Shown piece after piece: positions 12,501-37,700 of a DNA stretch of 64,000 nucleotides; positions within the stretch are counted from its first letter, which is position 1, and each line of letters starts with the position of its first letter. The notes beneath the pieces were generated by a model, which was not told where the DNA came from, did no database searches, and saw nothing but the letters and a program-made list of their open reading frames with translations. Source of the stretch: Patiria pectinifera (lineage: Eukaryota > Echinodermata > Asteroidea > Valvatida > Asterinidae); contig CM057147.1 in the NCBI GenBank assembly GCA_029964075.1, positions 14,839,513 through 14,903,512 on the forward strand, in the 5' to 3' direction. Position numbers and translations under genes: made by a program.

Positions 12501-13574
12501 CGAACGAGGTATATTTACAGTGCCGTACGGTACCAGAGATGTAGTCCTCACATATTCTCATTAGTTTCAGCATGGAGCTAAAATTGGTTCGAGCACAGTC
12601 TTTAGCTGCCTCACAAGCTACTTTTACATTATTCTCTCCTGTTGTTTGTGACCTAATGCGAATGCATGTTTGATATGGTGTGATTGACTATGCTACACTG
12701 CACGTTTTTGCAGTCTATCATGGAGACTGTAGACAATTCGAGTAAACATGTCTGAAACTTCTTGCGTACAAATATGCTAAATGCTTTACATAACAGGGTG
12801 AGTAAAAAAAAGAAACCCAAATGTCGGGACTATTAGTGAAATTCTGCATGTATCACTTTCAAAATCTAGGATATGAAAGCCCAATTCATAAGCTTTCCTT
12901 TAGTACAAGAGTCATTAAAATCACTCATGTGCTTTTCAAGTTACGGAAGTTGTGTCCACGGATCACAAAAAAGGTGTGCGTTCTCTCAGCAAAACGAAAA
13001 CAATTCACACATCCCTATGTGATTTGTGTTCGATTTGCTGAAAGAACACCTTTTTTGTAATTCGTGGACAGAACTTTAAAACGGTGGTTGTGTTTAAAAT
13101 TCCGTAACTTGAAAATTACGTGAGTGATTTGAATGATTCTTGTACTGAAAGAAAGCCTATGAATTGGGCTTTTATATTCCAGAATTTGAAAGTGCTACAC
13201 GCAGAAGTTCACTAAAATAATGGTCCCGGCATTTGGGTTTCGTTATTTTTTTATTCGCCCTGTACACTAGCTCCCGAAAGTAGTTCTAGAGAGGCCTGCA
13301 TTGCCCTGTGCGATCGTAGTAATTTTGGTCTGGCATTTTTTTCCCTTGCCCAGGCAACGGTTACTTCATCCGCGGGCGAAAGTACTGGCGCTACAACGAC
13401 ACGTCCAAGTCGGTGGACCCGGGATTCCCACACTACTTCGGATCCGACTTCCTGAACTGCAACCTAGAGGAGATTCTGGAGGAAGAGGCCAGGGAGGGGG
13501 CGAACGGGGCGGGAGAGATAAAGAGCGCCCTCAGCGTCCTGGGTCTGAGTCTGGCTGTGCTTTTGAGCTTATGA
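3413..13574 (+). CDS. MMP-A: GPI-anchored membrane-type matrix metalloproteinase, 9 exons
   Basis: Zinc endopeptidase of the MMP (M10A) family, probably tethered to the outer cell surface. Exons: 3413-3529, 7508-7788, 8413-8702, 9241-9399, 9643-9803, 10683-10830, 11829-11968, 12366-12489, 13354-13574; joined 1641 nt, 546 aa, frame open throughout. Residues 1-24 signal peptide; cysteine switch PRCGVPD 94-100 (Cys96); furin site RLRR 114-117; catalytic domain from Tyr118 with zinc ligands His239, His243, His249, base Glu240 and Met-turn Met257; Pro-rich hinge 284-317; hemopexin domain bracketed by Cys318 and Cys509; hydrophobic tail 532-546 after a Gly/Asn/Ser-containing spacer, as in GPI signals. 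First of three tandem paralogues. It differs from the other two by an extra intron (11969-12365) between hemopexin blades. Family assignment is near certain; GPI anchoring is inferred. Confidence 0.93.
4605..4735. repeat. Direct duplication in MMP-A intron 1
   Basis: Two adjacent ~62-bp copies containing GATCTTCTGCGTCACTGCAT and ending in AAAAAGACAA. Confidence 0.6.
7041..7358. mobile_element. Non-autonomous hAT element with 8-bp target duplication, MMP-A intron 1
   Basis: 318 bp with inverted ends AGTGGCGCACCCA, flanked by AAATGTCC on both sides (7033-7040 and 7359-7366). An 8-bp duplication and CAGTGGCG-type ends are hAT features. The interior is poly-G/C and A/T tracts; no transposase. 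Confidence 0.82.
7508..7788 (+). CDS. MMP-A exon 2: propeptide, cysteine switch, furin site
   Basis: Acceptor ctacag, donor gtgagc, phase 0 to 2. Encodes the peptidoglycan-binding-like propeptide helices (starting NFLTRYGYM), the cysteine switch PRCGVPD whose Cys binds the catalytic zinc in the zymogen, RLRR, and the first catalytic strand (KRDLTY). Confidence 0.95.
8061..8300 (-). mobile_element. tRNA-derived SINE, family 1, in MMP-A intron 2
   Basis: Reverse copy of the SINE at 29139-29439: tail AAAGTAAAGT at the left, tRNA-like head with B-box-like GGATTCGAGCC at the right. Shares the central region around CCATCCAGGGG/AGTAGAAATATTCTC. Confidence 0.7.
8413..8702 (+). CDS. MMP-A exon 3: N-terminal half of catalytic domain
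   Basis: Acceptor cttcag, donor gtacat, phase 2 to 1. Contains the structural zinc and calcium segment seen in MMPs: [15 protein letters not shown], then GDVHFDDSE. Confidence 0.95.
8703..9240. repeat. MMP-A intron 3: degenerate (TGAC/TGAT)n tract
   Basis: Almost the entire intron is decayed GACTGATT-like tetranucleotide repeat from the donor to about 40 bp before the acceptor. No other feature seen. Confidence 0.7.
9241..9399 (+). CDS. MMP-A exon 4: active-site helix and Met-turn
   Basis: 159 nt, acceptor tttccag, donor gtaagg. Encodes [11 protein letters not shown] and ALMQP. The same exon is 159 nt in all three paralogues. Confidence 0.96.
9643..9803 (+). CDS. MMP-A exon 5: hinge and start of hemopexin blade I
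   Basis: Acceptor tttgcag, donor gtgaga. A Pro-rich linker ([11 protein letters not shown]) is followed by DTCNKAF, where Cys318 should pair with Cys509 of blade IV, and by [10 protein letters not shown]. Confidence 0.93.
9804..10682 (+). other. MMP-A intron 5
   Basis: Contains an AAAC microsatellite (9965-9985) and an inverted repeat with arms near 10217-10240 and 10466-10492 (GGTAAT.GTGTAGTTTAGGAC). No coding signal. Confidence 0.6.
10683..10830 (+). CDS. MMP-A exon 6: hemopexin blade I-II
   Basis: Acceptor cgacag, donor gtaact, phase 0 to 1. Reads GARYWRI, then KIDAGYERW and LFFKG, the repeating pattern of hemopexin blades. Confidence 0.93.
10831..11828 (+). other. MMP-A intron 6
   Basis: C/T-rich stretch at 11375-11640. 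A motif CTGAAGAAG...AAGTTCGCAACGTCAGG at 11692-11727 resembles ends of some retroelements; not identified further. Confidence 0.5.
11829..11968 (+). CDS. MMP-A exon 7: hemopexin blade II-III
   Basis: Acceptor aaatag, donor gtttgt, phase 1 to 0. Contains NQYWQFDG and IDAVMTW and ends TYFFK. The matching position is exon-internal in MMP-B and MMP-C. Confidence 0.92.
12366..12489 (+). CDS. MMP-A exon 8: hemopexin blade III
   Basis: Acceptor gtgcag, donor gtaagt, phase 0 to 1. Begins GNMVWRFDE and ends GSAFRFRDG. It is split from exon 7 by an intron that the two paralogues lack. Confidence 0.92.
12791..13264. mobile_element. Palindromic mariner-like MITE, MMP-A intron 8
   Basis: 474 bp, folds on itself over nearly its full length; ends TAACAGGGTGAGTAAAAA and, inverted, TACAGGGCGAATAAAAAA, with TA at each edge. 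Same family at 47029-47470. Confidence 0.7.
13354..13574 (+). CDS. MMP-A exon 9: hemopexin blade IV and GPI signal
   Basis: Acceptor gcccag. Contains [14 protein letters not shown] and FLNC (Cys509), then an acidic stem, a small-residue stretch (GANGAG) and a hydrophobic end (LSLAVLLSL) stopping at TGA 13572-13574. No cytoplasmic tail follows the hydrophobic stretch, which favours a GPI anchor over a transmembrane anchor. Confidence 0.92.
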
Positions 13575-13768
13575 ATCCATTTTGTGAGAGTCTTCAGATG
13601 GACTGATTCGTTTTGCATTCCTGACTCAGGTCTTCTGAAAGTAATTTGGCGTTCATTCCACTTATGCTTTGCAGTGTGTGGTTATCAGTTCTGCCCATGA
13701 GGTTTTTAACATTATATTTAAATTAATTCAGTAAACCTAAAGGGATTTGATCGTAATATGTTTATTAA

Positions 13769-14291
13769 AGGGAATGTACAACATTTGCTTTTGCTGCAAT
13801 TTTCAATAGTAAATGGATTTTGGGAATTAGAATGTTATAGCAAATATTGTTAAACTGACTTTGTTTCACGTTTGTGGCTTGAAGATGCTGGAAAAACCAA
13901 GAAAAACATCATGTTCTTGTAGTCTGGTTTCCTGACCTCACCTAAGATGAAACGGAACAGTTTGTCGACTTTGGGGAATTGTAAGGTCAGAAACTCAGTC
14001 CGGCAGGCTTGTACCCCTTTATATGTGTGTAACCAATTGCATACAAAATGCGGGAAACGTAATTATGAAAAGTTAAGAGCAGTTTTTGAAGAGAAACAAA
14101 AACAGTTTTCTCCAACGCTGGTCGGCCGACCAGCGTTGGGAAAAAAATACTCTACTTCTTGAAAAGTTAAGCACACCAGGAGCCGCGATTTTACAGGATG
14201 CTTTAGACTGTCATTTCCTAACAATCCAGTAAGATATTTCGTGATAATTTGATCTTTCGTTTTTTGATGTTGCAAATGTTGTATCTTCCCT
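13769..14291. mobile_element. TTAA-flanked element in the 3' region of MMP-A
   Basis: 523 bp with inverted ends AGGGAATGTACAACATTTGC and AGGGAAGATACAACATTTGC, and TTAA on both sides (13765-13768, 14292-14295), as for piggyBac-type insertions. A perfect 28-bp palindrome is centred at 14125. It would lie in the MMP-A 3' UTR. Confidence 0.65.
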
Positions 14292-14732
14292 TTAAGACAA
14301 ACAATCAATATGTCTGCTGTTCTGTCTCTGCGTCACCTGAACAGCGCCCCCAGCGCAGACAGTACTGTTTAAAAACAGTGTTTATTTTTAGACCTTCGAT
14401 AATAATGACCGAACAAATGTAAAAACTTGCCTGGTATCCGTCATTCCGTCTGTATTGTGGTTTAGCTGTGGAGTAAAAAAATACGTCATCAGTGTTTTTG
14501 TAAGTTCCACTTATTTAGGCCAAATTTTAAATTTAAATTATTAAAGTACTAATAGGCTCGACATAGAGCCTGCGTATTTAAGCTGGTTATGAATTATTCT
14601 CGTCGATTCTCGTTTTAGACATCTCGCGGGCGAGATGTGTTTGCTTTATGTAAATAATGGCTTGGCCCCGTGCTTCCGGGCTGAGTGTTGATGCTGTATC
14701 AGTATTTGTGGTAAACGTTGTGTATTTAACCG

Positions 14733-14738
14733 AATAAA
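14733..14738 (+). terminator. Probable poly(A) signal of MMP-A
   Basis: AATAAA 1.16 kb after the stop codon. I see no earlier AATAAA in the 3' flank; an ATTAAA-like site at 13764 is an alternative. Confidence 0.4.
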
Positions 14739-15539
14739 GCAGTTTTTCCTATATATAGCAACAACAACAAAAACCTCGTGTTTTGTACCTTTATATGCTG
14801 TGCTATAAGTAGTTTCCTATTAATTTTATGATTACTTTTACTGTCTGGACTCGTCAACAGTTGGAAAAAGATTGGACAGGAAAGGTCTTCTCTTTTGAAA
14901 TTTGTAAGAAGGGGGAGGGAGGGGAGGGGGAACGGCCGTCGCGAGTGGTAGGGAGAATTTATGCTATTTTCAACTTGCATTGTTTAACGAAGTTGTTTTT
15001 TTCAAACACAAATGTCTAACAGCCACCATTATTAAGGTAATAGTACCATAACTGAATGAATTTGAAGCTTGTCAACAAAGAGGTTTGGCAACACTGCATA
15101 AAGAAAGTAAGGGGAAAACGTTGAAGTGCGCCAGGATATAGGGTACTCCGCTATGCACCCTGCGAGCAGTCTGGTTCCCGGTCCCTACCTGGAATCCAAG
15201 AGGGGCCAGGGCGGGAACCAGTACACCCGAGAACGTGAGCTAATGTTTTCATTCAATAAGAATTTTTTTCCACTGCTTGAAATATAATAGCAATTTCAAA
15301 AACGAATCTGTTTTGGGGTGATAGTTGAAGGTAACACATGCAGCAACACACAATCCCAAACACAGACAGTCTTGTTCCATAGTTGGGACAACCATGGAGG
15401 TATAAGAACACAGGACAACACACGAGTTGTCCCATGATACTATGGGGACCGAAGACGTTGTGGGGACAGCAGAAAGTCCCCACAACCGCTCCTAATTTGC
15501 CTCACAATAAACAACTTCCCCATAACGCGGTGACGGCCC

Positions 15540-16110
15540 GCTCACACACACAAGTGCATGTATTTGCCTGCAATCGGGGACCCAGCATTGTCCCTCTTTT
15601 GTTTGTACTTTTAACTTTTAAGGAAGACCTCCCATATGTTTTGTACACGATCGCCAAATTGGGGACCTTCAGGAATTGGGGACCCTATCCTCCTATATTG
15701 GAGGGGGAAAAAAACCTTAATTTTACTCCCACTGTGAACACTCTAATTTATCACGATTTCCTTGAGTGTTCCTCTTCATTTTGCGACGAATAAATCTAAC
15801 CCCAAAATGCCTCTAAACCTTTCAGAGAGGGGGGAACCTTGTGTGGACGTGTGCGAGTCCACAAAACGTTCACCCTTCCTGCATCCTCTGGACCTCTTGT
15901 GTTCGCAGGTCCACAAAGAGTAAACACCTTCAATCGTGGACCCCCTATTGTCCCTTGTTTGTAAGTAACTTTTTAGGAAGATCTCCCATGTTTTTGTACA
16001 CGATCGCCAATTGTGGACCTTCGGGAATTGAGGACCCTATTGTCCTCTATTGTTCAACGTCCCCTATTGAATGCAAAAACAAACTCACACACAGAAGATC
16101 GCAACTTACC
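15540..16110 (+). repeat. Two tandem copies of a dispersed non-coding repeat
   Basis: Copies at about 15540-15700 and 15930-16110 share GTCCCT(C)TTTTGTTTG, GGAAGACCTCCCATATG and GGGACC...GAATTGGGGACC; a third copy lies at 51115-51305 in MMP-C intron 5, just before the LINE remnant. Confidence 0.55.
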
Positions 16111-16820
16111 CACTTGTGGCCGAAAAAATAGTAAATCACTAAACCATTCAAAATACAATTTAATATACATTCGAGTAAAAATCAAACTTTATAGCGCAGG
16201 GAACTTTTTTTATGTGGTGTATTCGAGATCATTGCCCCAGATACGATAGTGCAACGCGTGCTGTTTCCTGTGAATTCTTGGAGAAATATGAAACTACACG
16301 GAAGAAAGCCCTTCCTGCAGCGGACAGGAGTTGGCCCGTTGACGGCCAGAGATCGGCCAGGATCCGGGTTCATGGTCCCGAGTAGCTGGTAAAGAGGATT
16401 GGGACCTGCACGTGGATCTACTCCATGCTATTCAGGATTTGTCTCGAAAACTGAAATCCGAAGCAAAACAGAAGCTCTGACGTTGCAAGGGAATTTGAAA
16501 CAAACCATGTATTATATATAAACCATTAAAACCAATAATGTTAACCAATAAAATTACAAATTACGAAATCCTCGGCGGAAATAATTCTGTTTCGAACTGT
16601 ATACTCAAGTCCACAAAGGTTTGCGACGAAGCTGATGACGTACCCCAAAAACCTTTAACAAATCTGGGGTTTTTTTTTCATATCCTAAATAACTTTCTTA
16701 ATTTAACGGAGAAAAAAAACAATTTTTCGTTCAATGTTTGTCTTGAAGTCCTACGTAGGTTTACACATATTACTAAGAACAGATTATTTTCTTTGAAACT
16801 TGCCTTTCTATTGTGGAGAT

Positions 16821-17276
16821 TATGAAGCCCGGAAGGGACAGGGTGGAATTTGTTTTTGTAATTTGCTAATTCGTTCCCACGATCTGCTAACTCGTTCGCA
16901 CGAATTGCTAACTCGTTCGCTCGAATTGCTATTTCGCTCGCACGAATTGCTATTTCGTTCGCACGAATTCCTATTTCGTTCGCACGAATTGCTATTTCGT
17001 TCGCACGAATTCCTAATTCGTTCCCACGAATTGCTATTTCGTTAGCACGATTTCCTAATTCGTGGGAACGAATTGCTAACTCGTGCATCCGGGAACGCGT
17101 TAGTAATTCGTGGGAACGAGTTGGTAATTCGTGGGAACGAATTAGCAATTCGTGGGAACGAATTAGCAATTCGTGCGAACGAATTAGCAATTCGTGCGAA
17201 CGAATTAGCAATTCGTGCGCACGAATTAGCAAATTACTAAAAAAAAATTCCACCCTGCCCCTTCCCGGGCTTCATA
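16821..17276. mobile_element. 456-bp fold-back element built of inverted arrays of a 21-bp repeat
   Basis: Ends TATGAAGCCCGG...GGGTGGAATT and their inverse, TA at both edges. Between them about nine 21-bp units run in one direction and about nine in the other; the switch is near 17060-17095. Each unit itself carries a dyad (CGAATT-3 bp-AATTCG). Long open frames over it are repeat translations, not genes. Confidence 0.75.
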
Positions 17277-20029
17277 GGAGATAAAAGAAAATTGGGAAGA
17301 GGGCTTTCCAGGATTAATGAATTGCGCAAGCCTTTACATAATGATATTGATAAAATGATATGCACCGTGTCATTATGGGCATTATCGGGATTGCCAGTCC
17401 ATTGTTAAAACTTGGAGATATTATTTGACACCATCTGGGGGGAGGGCAACGGGGGAAATGCCCTCCTCTCCCTCCCCCCCCCCAAGAAAAATAACCAACC
17501 CAATTAATTTTTTAAGTGACGTCGCAATAAAGGCAGGCGCTGCGTACACAACCATCGTTTCCTAAAGAAAATTGCCCCAGATCGCACCTCAGAGCATCTA
17601 TAACCCAAAGGTTTTCGGGACCCTTAGCGAACCCCAGGCCGTAATTTTCTGGACCCACTTTTTGGGGGACCCACAATTTTGCCGCCCCCCCCCCCTAAAA
17701 AATGTGTTCTGGATCCGCCCTTGCAAAAGAGTAGATTATACACTGTACGTTTAATATGATGCATGTCCACATTGATGCCTTCCTCGGTTTAACGACATAG
17801 GCTACATGGAGCGTTTGCTTTTCATGCATTGTTTTCGTTTTCAAAACTCTCGGTTTAACGGCATACATGGAGCGTTTGCTTTTCACGCATTGTTTTCGTT
17901 TCCAATAATAACACCACTCGAAATGCAAAGAAGAATGTTCAAAACTGAACCTGTTGAAGTTTCAGCTCAGTTAGCGGGGGGGGGTGATAGTTGGGATGAA
18001 AATCAAACTTTTGGAATATGATTGGGCCCACTTCAGAGGTGATGCATTGGGTCATTTGAGGGATATTTTGTATAGGAAGTGGGTATCTAGCATGAAAAAA
18101 AAAAACCACCCCGCCCAAAAAACTAAATCTGCACTGCACGCACAGTGGACAGTGAGTATTATTGCGAAATGAATGCCTTTTTTCCCCCCATTTTAATCGC
18201 TTTGACAGTTTATATTGAACACACCACTGAAGTCAGTAAGACTTTCATAGATGAGCACATAACTAACAATTTAATATATTAAGAACATTATTAATGCACT
18301 AATATCACTAAATATCACAGACAGTCGGGGCATACATGTAGATATACATGTAAATGATTGTATATTGATATAGGCCTAGGGGTCTTCCACACAAACGGTA
18401 ACAAAAGTGTGACATTTAGAGGGAACCATAGACAGAAGTCGATACATGAAGTACTCTGTCATGTTTTTTCCTCTTTCTACATCCCATGTCCTAGTAAGAA
18501 CATTGTCCACCAACAAATTTGATACATTTCTCAGGATTCCATAAATTACAGAGGACTATCTTCAAGATTTAACGTTCATAACATGGACAGACATTTCATT
18601 TTTAAGTGTTGGGAAGCAGTAAATGAAATGCATGAATTATCCCAGATTTGTTCCTAAAGTAAAGCTATCCATTGAGGGATTGCCACTGGCCAATCTTACA
18701 TTAAACCTCTACCGGTAGGTATTTTTAAACTACAGGGATGTACATCTTCAAGACTTCATACATTTTCATAACAGGAACAGAAATTTATCACAAATTTGTG
18801 TCCTTGTTATGAACATGTTCAAGTCGCATCTCAATTTCATCAATAAAATAGGTTGCTTTAGTGTTGAATGATACCAATTCTACATTGAATAATGGAACAA
18901 GAGCTGGATTAATCATAAGAACGAAAGTAGTATAATTCAAGAATGTGCATGTCCGTCTTTTCATCTTAAAGATGGCGTAGTAATTCCATACATATCCATT
19001 GAATCAGCTTACTTACATGTATTTATCAGTGCAATCACAAATAATACAGGAATGTTTATATAAAAAAAAATCAAAAAATAGCAAAAGACCTGCTTTGAAA
19101 TCCACCTCCCATGTCTCACCAAGGGGTCAATCGCTTCTCAAAAGTGGGGGGACATACCTTGATCAGAATGCGATCGCCAAGCGCGAAGCCCTAACGGTGT
19201 GGGGTTCGGGAAACGTTTTGAATTCTAGACGATCTGTGTTGCGATCTTAAGCAATTGTTGACAATTTAAACAAATTTTTGTGAGCAAAAGATCATCTTTT
19301 AAACATTATTTGTTCGAGTTTGAAGTCATTGAATCAGCCTTTCTGAGCTTAATTTGGCTACAATTTTCATACGGGGACGAAAAAGGTACCATGATATCCC
19401 CCCCCCCATATCCGCCCCCCCCCCCCTCTTTCAGGGGTTAAACTTTCAAGGCAGCACCTCAAGCTCAGCATCTTTCTGAGTTCTTTCCATATGCTGTTGT
19501 GCCTGAATGTTTCCAATTTGAAATAATAAGTCTTTATTCATCATTACTACAACATGACTATATAGTCAGGGTATGAACAGCAGAATACTCAAATGGCCAG
19601 AAAAAAAGGGCCATTTTGGGGTTAATTTTGAATTTCAAGGGGTGGGGGGTTATTTAAGAGATACAGCATTAGTTTTGGTGTCAAAAGTCTTGTATTGATG
19701 GTGTTAACCATTTCCCAGATGGGCGTCTTCATATTTTGACATTGGACTTTACCACCCCCCTCTACTCAGTGGATATTACACTTTTCGAGAAAACAGTGAA
19801 AACAAACCTTGCACTTCTTTTTAGATCACGAAACACGATTCTGCCAATAGAACTCTTTATTTTGAACGATCAGTCAATTGACTGATCATTAAAAATCACC
19901 TGCATTTCTTGATTTTGTTTCTAATTGCATGGATGTTTAAAACCACGGCAATACGATCTTTATTCAAAATAAGCGTTTCTGATAATATTTCGATAGGTTA
20001 CTTTTGAGATAAATGCCAATGATCCAATG

Positions 20030-20215
20030 CAGTGGCGTAAATGTGTGTCGGCGAGTGGGGGGGGGGGGGGTGTGGAGGGTTGACCAAAGTCCCAAAATTG
20101 CCCGGCCGTACAAATTCGACAAGCGAGGGAGGGGTGGGGTGGGGGAGGGTGGATACCGCATTACAATACGGGGCGCTGTTTATGATACATATGTATGTAT
20201 TCAGAAGTTGGATTT
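20030..20215 (+). repeat. CAGTGGCGTAA-type element end
   Basis: Begins CAGTGGCGTAA, then G-rich DNA, then GGGCGCTGTTTATGATACA. An inverse homologue lies at 1800-1964. The other end is not found. Confidence 0.45.
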
Positions 20216-21212
20216 TGCATCGGGGTGATGTAAACACCGAGTATATGGTCTTTAAAAAAATACATTTTATTTATACTTCCACACTTACGTGCCTTAACCA
20301 TCGAAACAGCGCATTTAAAGCCTTTTACTTTTTTCCTCTCCGTTTTTCAGTGCTATTATACTATTTCTGTGACGCCACACTAGTGTTAAAAGTGTAGATA
20401 ATTATTTGTTCGAATCTACAATTTACTGTAGATTATTTTTTAAGATTTTACAACTAACTATTCATTATGTTAAGAATCTAGTTTTTGTTGTGAATAGTCT
20501 CTGCAAACAATTCCAAACGAAACCGGACCAACTAGTTTTCGAAAGTGACAGTCCACGTTTAAATAAAAATGATGAAAAGTAGTTTTGTAAAAATGTAAGA
20601 ATAATTTATTTTCGAAATAATTTGACATGCACCTGATTTAAATTGCTAGCCTACTATTTTAACGTTCCTTTTTAGTATTTTGGTTAATTCTTAATTTTTT
20701 TTACACAAAATGTTCTCTTAGCATTTTTTTGGGATTTGCCGCTCTGATAATTTTAATTTAATGTACGACGGCGATTATATATAAATTTTAATTAAAGTGC
20801 CGTATTATAAAACAGTCTGTTTCTGTTTAGTTTTTAGTTTTCTTTATTTGTTTTTTCTTATTTCTATTTTATCTATGATTTAAATTTCAAACAATTTTTT
20901 ATCGTGTTTCTTTAAATACGCATTTTAACAAGTTTCTGCTAAAGTTTATGTTTACATCTTGTCTTAACCCATTTATTTTTCGTTTTTTTATAACTCTTCC
21001 TCTGTCAATTAATTACTGGCCCGTGCAAAATAAAAACCAAAAGGACCATCCTACTAAAGAGAATGGATGAACAACTGAAGACATCGAATTACAAAAGTGA
21101 CTACAAGAAACTTACCAATCAATACTAAGAATATAATGTAAGAATATATTCAAAAGTAATGTATTTTCCAAACGAATTTTTTTTCCTGTGGCCGAGTGAG
21201 ATGGTAATAGGA

Positions 21213-21390
21213 AAAGAATGTTGCAACCTGACGCCACTTTTTTTCTTCATATACCAATGAATATCAATGAAGGTCAGTTATTGCAAAAATGATGATAAGA
21301 CATGAATCCGGGACTGAGAAACATTTCTAATTTTGTTAGAAAATTTGTACACAACCGCTGAAGTGGCGTCAGGTTGCAACATTTTTTCCT
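21213..21390. repeat. Inverted repeat with ~27-bp stem
   Basis: ATGTTGCAACCTGACGCCACTT near 21216 recurs inverted near 21362-21385, about 120 bp apart. Intergenic; may be the core of a short MITE. Confidence 0.55.
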
Positions 21391-22614
21391 GGTGATATTC
21401 CGATGTGTACTCCATGAAACAAATATCGAGGTCAATAATGTGGTTCTCATTTGAATGGACAATGACATATGGTTCCACAAATCAAAGAGCTCTATGCTTA
21501 AATAATTATTGCTTACCAAATTTGCTAGTGGTTGGTGTTAAAACTCCTCAATACCGTATAAGATCACATCAATAGCATTTAATAGTTTTCGTAATCCAGT
21601 ATAATCCCGTAGCTGTAACATACGAGTACAAACTCCATTTTGGCTTTTGGAGAGAACGAAGAGAGTGGTACGCACTACACACCAATGACAGTGACTGTGT
21701 GTGACTTCCATGTTTTTCTAGGACTGATGCACTGTGCGTCATGATGAACAGAACACAAGATGTGCACCCATACGAAGGGTTAACAATAGCATCTTCGTCA
21801 CGATGCAAGCACATCTCGGGCCAGGCAAAGTTGAAAAGATTGTACGAATCTACACTTGTTCACAAAATTAATGTGGAGATTAGGTATACCCAGCACAATA
21901 TGTGACAGACGAGTACCCCCGCCCCCCCCCCCCCCCCCGTCTCCCTATACCCTATACACACTCTTCACTGTTGTTACCTAAACACATCTCCACTAGATAT
22001 TTCAAAAGAATTCCTGAGTTCTGGTACACAATGACCAACACAAAAGACGGGCTCTTCCCTCTGTTACATACCCGTGCTACATAATGTGGAACTGCAGAGT
22101 CGTGCTAGCGGCTTCGCCTCGTCCATTCTTAGCACGAATCTATACAGTCGCCCATTCTCCTTAACTTAAACGCATTTTAGCTGTTGGGAAGTTTGAAAAA
22201 TAACCTCGAAAAGAAATCCACGAATTTTTTTTCACCACGAACAAGTTGGGGGATGATCAAATGGCCCATACCCCTGGTCAAAAACTGGGGGATATTAACC
22301 CGTCCCTACCCCCCGGATTTACGTCCCTGGTCCAATGTGCCTTGAACTACGGGCTTGGTCTTCATCGTGTGACACAATTCAGTGGACATTGACGGATATC
22401 AAGACCGCAGGACCTTCGCAGAAAAAAGGTTTCTGACAACAGTCTGACGAGTACCACGTCATTATACATCTACTGGGTTCATACTGCAATTGTTGGAAGT
22501 CCAAACGGCCAGATAATGCCATACGTGGCCCTGGTTTGGTGCGGTTTCCTGGCAAAATGGTGACGATATTTCCGGTGTCAGAGAGGAAGGATCCTCCAAT
22601 GACACAGCGTGCAG

Positions 22615-22622
22615 TATAAAAA
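22615..22622 (+). promoter_or_regulatory. TATA box of MMP-B
   Basis: TATAAAAA 262 bp before the exon 1 ATG, with CCAAT at 22596-22600 just upstream. It would give a start near 22645 and a leader of about 230 nt. Confidence 0.5.
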
Positions 22623-22876
22623 CACGGAGAGGCAGAACTGAATTGTCATTTAATTAATTCAACTGCGAACGTTACTGGAAGGGTTTCAGTGCAGCACGGG
22701 CGCCGGCATTTCCTTGTCCTGCATGTAAAAAGTCGACACAGCTGCATGTAGCATTGACCTCAAAGAGATTCCACCAGTTGATGTGATATCAAATTCATTT
22801 CTCGCCGTATCAATTTTTTAATAAAGTTTGTAGGCTTCGTCAAATTATACCGACATCGCCAAAGGACTGCCGGACT

Positions 22877-36270
<13,394 letters not shown>

Positions 36271-37700
36271 TTCGCAGAAGTCCTGTGTTTGGATAAGATC
36301 AGACAGGACTGATACAAGTTAGACTTGATGTAAATGTTTGTTGTATATGGGTCATTCCATAAATCTAGTGTAAAATGTGACATTTTTCTGAGTCCCTGTA
36401 CCTTGGTACTTCGTCTCGGGTGCTATGCTGATATGCTCCCCTCGGGTGTTCAAAACGTCATATCCCACATCACAGCAGTCAACAATTGTTTTGTTATACC
36501 TCTGTCTTGGATTCGTTGGATTGTGCTGTACAAATCACGAAAACAAACAGCAGTAAACGCAACAATCATGACAATGGAACATCAACTTACATGCATGTCA
36601 CGTGCTTGAAACAGCTGATCGTCTGCTAGTTCGCTGCTCCCACTCATGTGTGAAAACATGGTGAAAATAGCATGGGTACCAACGATACAATCGTTTCACA
36701 CCGTACGTTCATCATGTACCGTACATACAAAGTCATAGCACACTCCCTGCGGGATATCACGTACGCGATATCGACAGGGAGTGTGCCATGACTTTTTATA
36801 AACTCAACACGTGATCGTCCTAGGCCAATGAAAATAGAGTATTCAAGACAGAGGTATAACAATGCTATTTGTACTCACTCTTGAAGGACGACTGCATTAA
36901 GTGCTACAGAATGATATAATCATAGATGTCAGATGTAACAGGGACAGGAAAAAACTGGACACCAAATTCATAGCGTGACCCACATCTACAATATCCCGTG
37001 CGCTCGATATGCGCTCCCGGCTTCAGAGATTTGAGGCTCTGTTCTCAAGGATTTATTGTGATTCTGAAATCGGATTGGGAAACTTGGTTTGGGGTTTGGC
37101 AACTATGATTATTAACGAGGCTGCCGATTTTGTTGATTTGTTGAACTGTTTCCCTTTAATATAATAGACACTTTTATTTAAAAACACAAGTTTGTTATGA
37201 GATTGGTTGTGCGTAAAATGACGTCAGTGACATTCATTTAAAAAAGTTTGTTAAATTGGTTTTTATATTATGTTGTGAAATTGACCTAAAATGTTGGGTG
37301 ATGGGTGCTTGAGTTACCAGCTTTGATCAACTACAATATTTTGAACCATGTGTTCAATCCTAGATTTGCAGCAATATCATGACAATAATTATGCTTAGTC
37401 TATTTCTTAATTTTCAGATCGGTCAAAAAAGTACTTTGTACCATGTGATGTTATCAGCTTTAAAATTACGGTACTATCGCGAAATTTAAAATCTTCGCGG
37501 GCGAAGATGATTGTATATTATTATTCATAATAATCGCAAGGGTAATATGAGAATATTTCCAGTCGATTTATTGCAGAATGTCCCGCGATAATATTAGAGC
37601 TGCTTTAACAACTAATTAAAGTTATTACATGTGTCTTAATGAAAGTATTTGTTTAAGTGACATAGATTGAATATATCTATTTGCAAGCTATTTTGTATAC

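Larger units (their letters stand above)
14739..22560. other. MMP-A to MMP-B intergenic DNA
   Basis: No exon pattern. Contains the repeats listed separately, poly-C/G tracts (17460-17480, 19400-19430, 20060, 21920), a 20-bp palindrome near 19869-19888, and many AT-rich stretches. Confidence 0.6.

Noticed and set aside
16678..17253. Long repetitive frames (HELLIRS / ANEIAIR type) on both strands
   Set aside because: They are translations of the 21-bp repeat of a fold-back element; 21 is a multiple of 3, so frames stay open by chance. No start context or splice logic.
20041..20397. 118-aa frame beginning in a G-rich tract
   Set aside because: Begins in a CAGTGGCGTAA-type repeat; no domain and no splice context.
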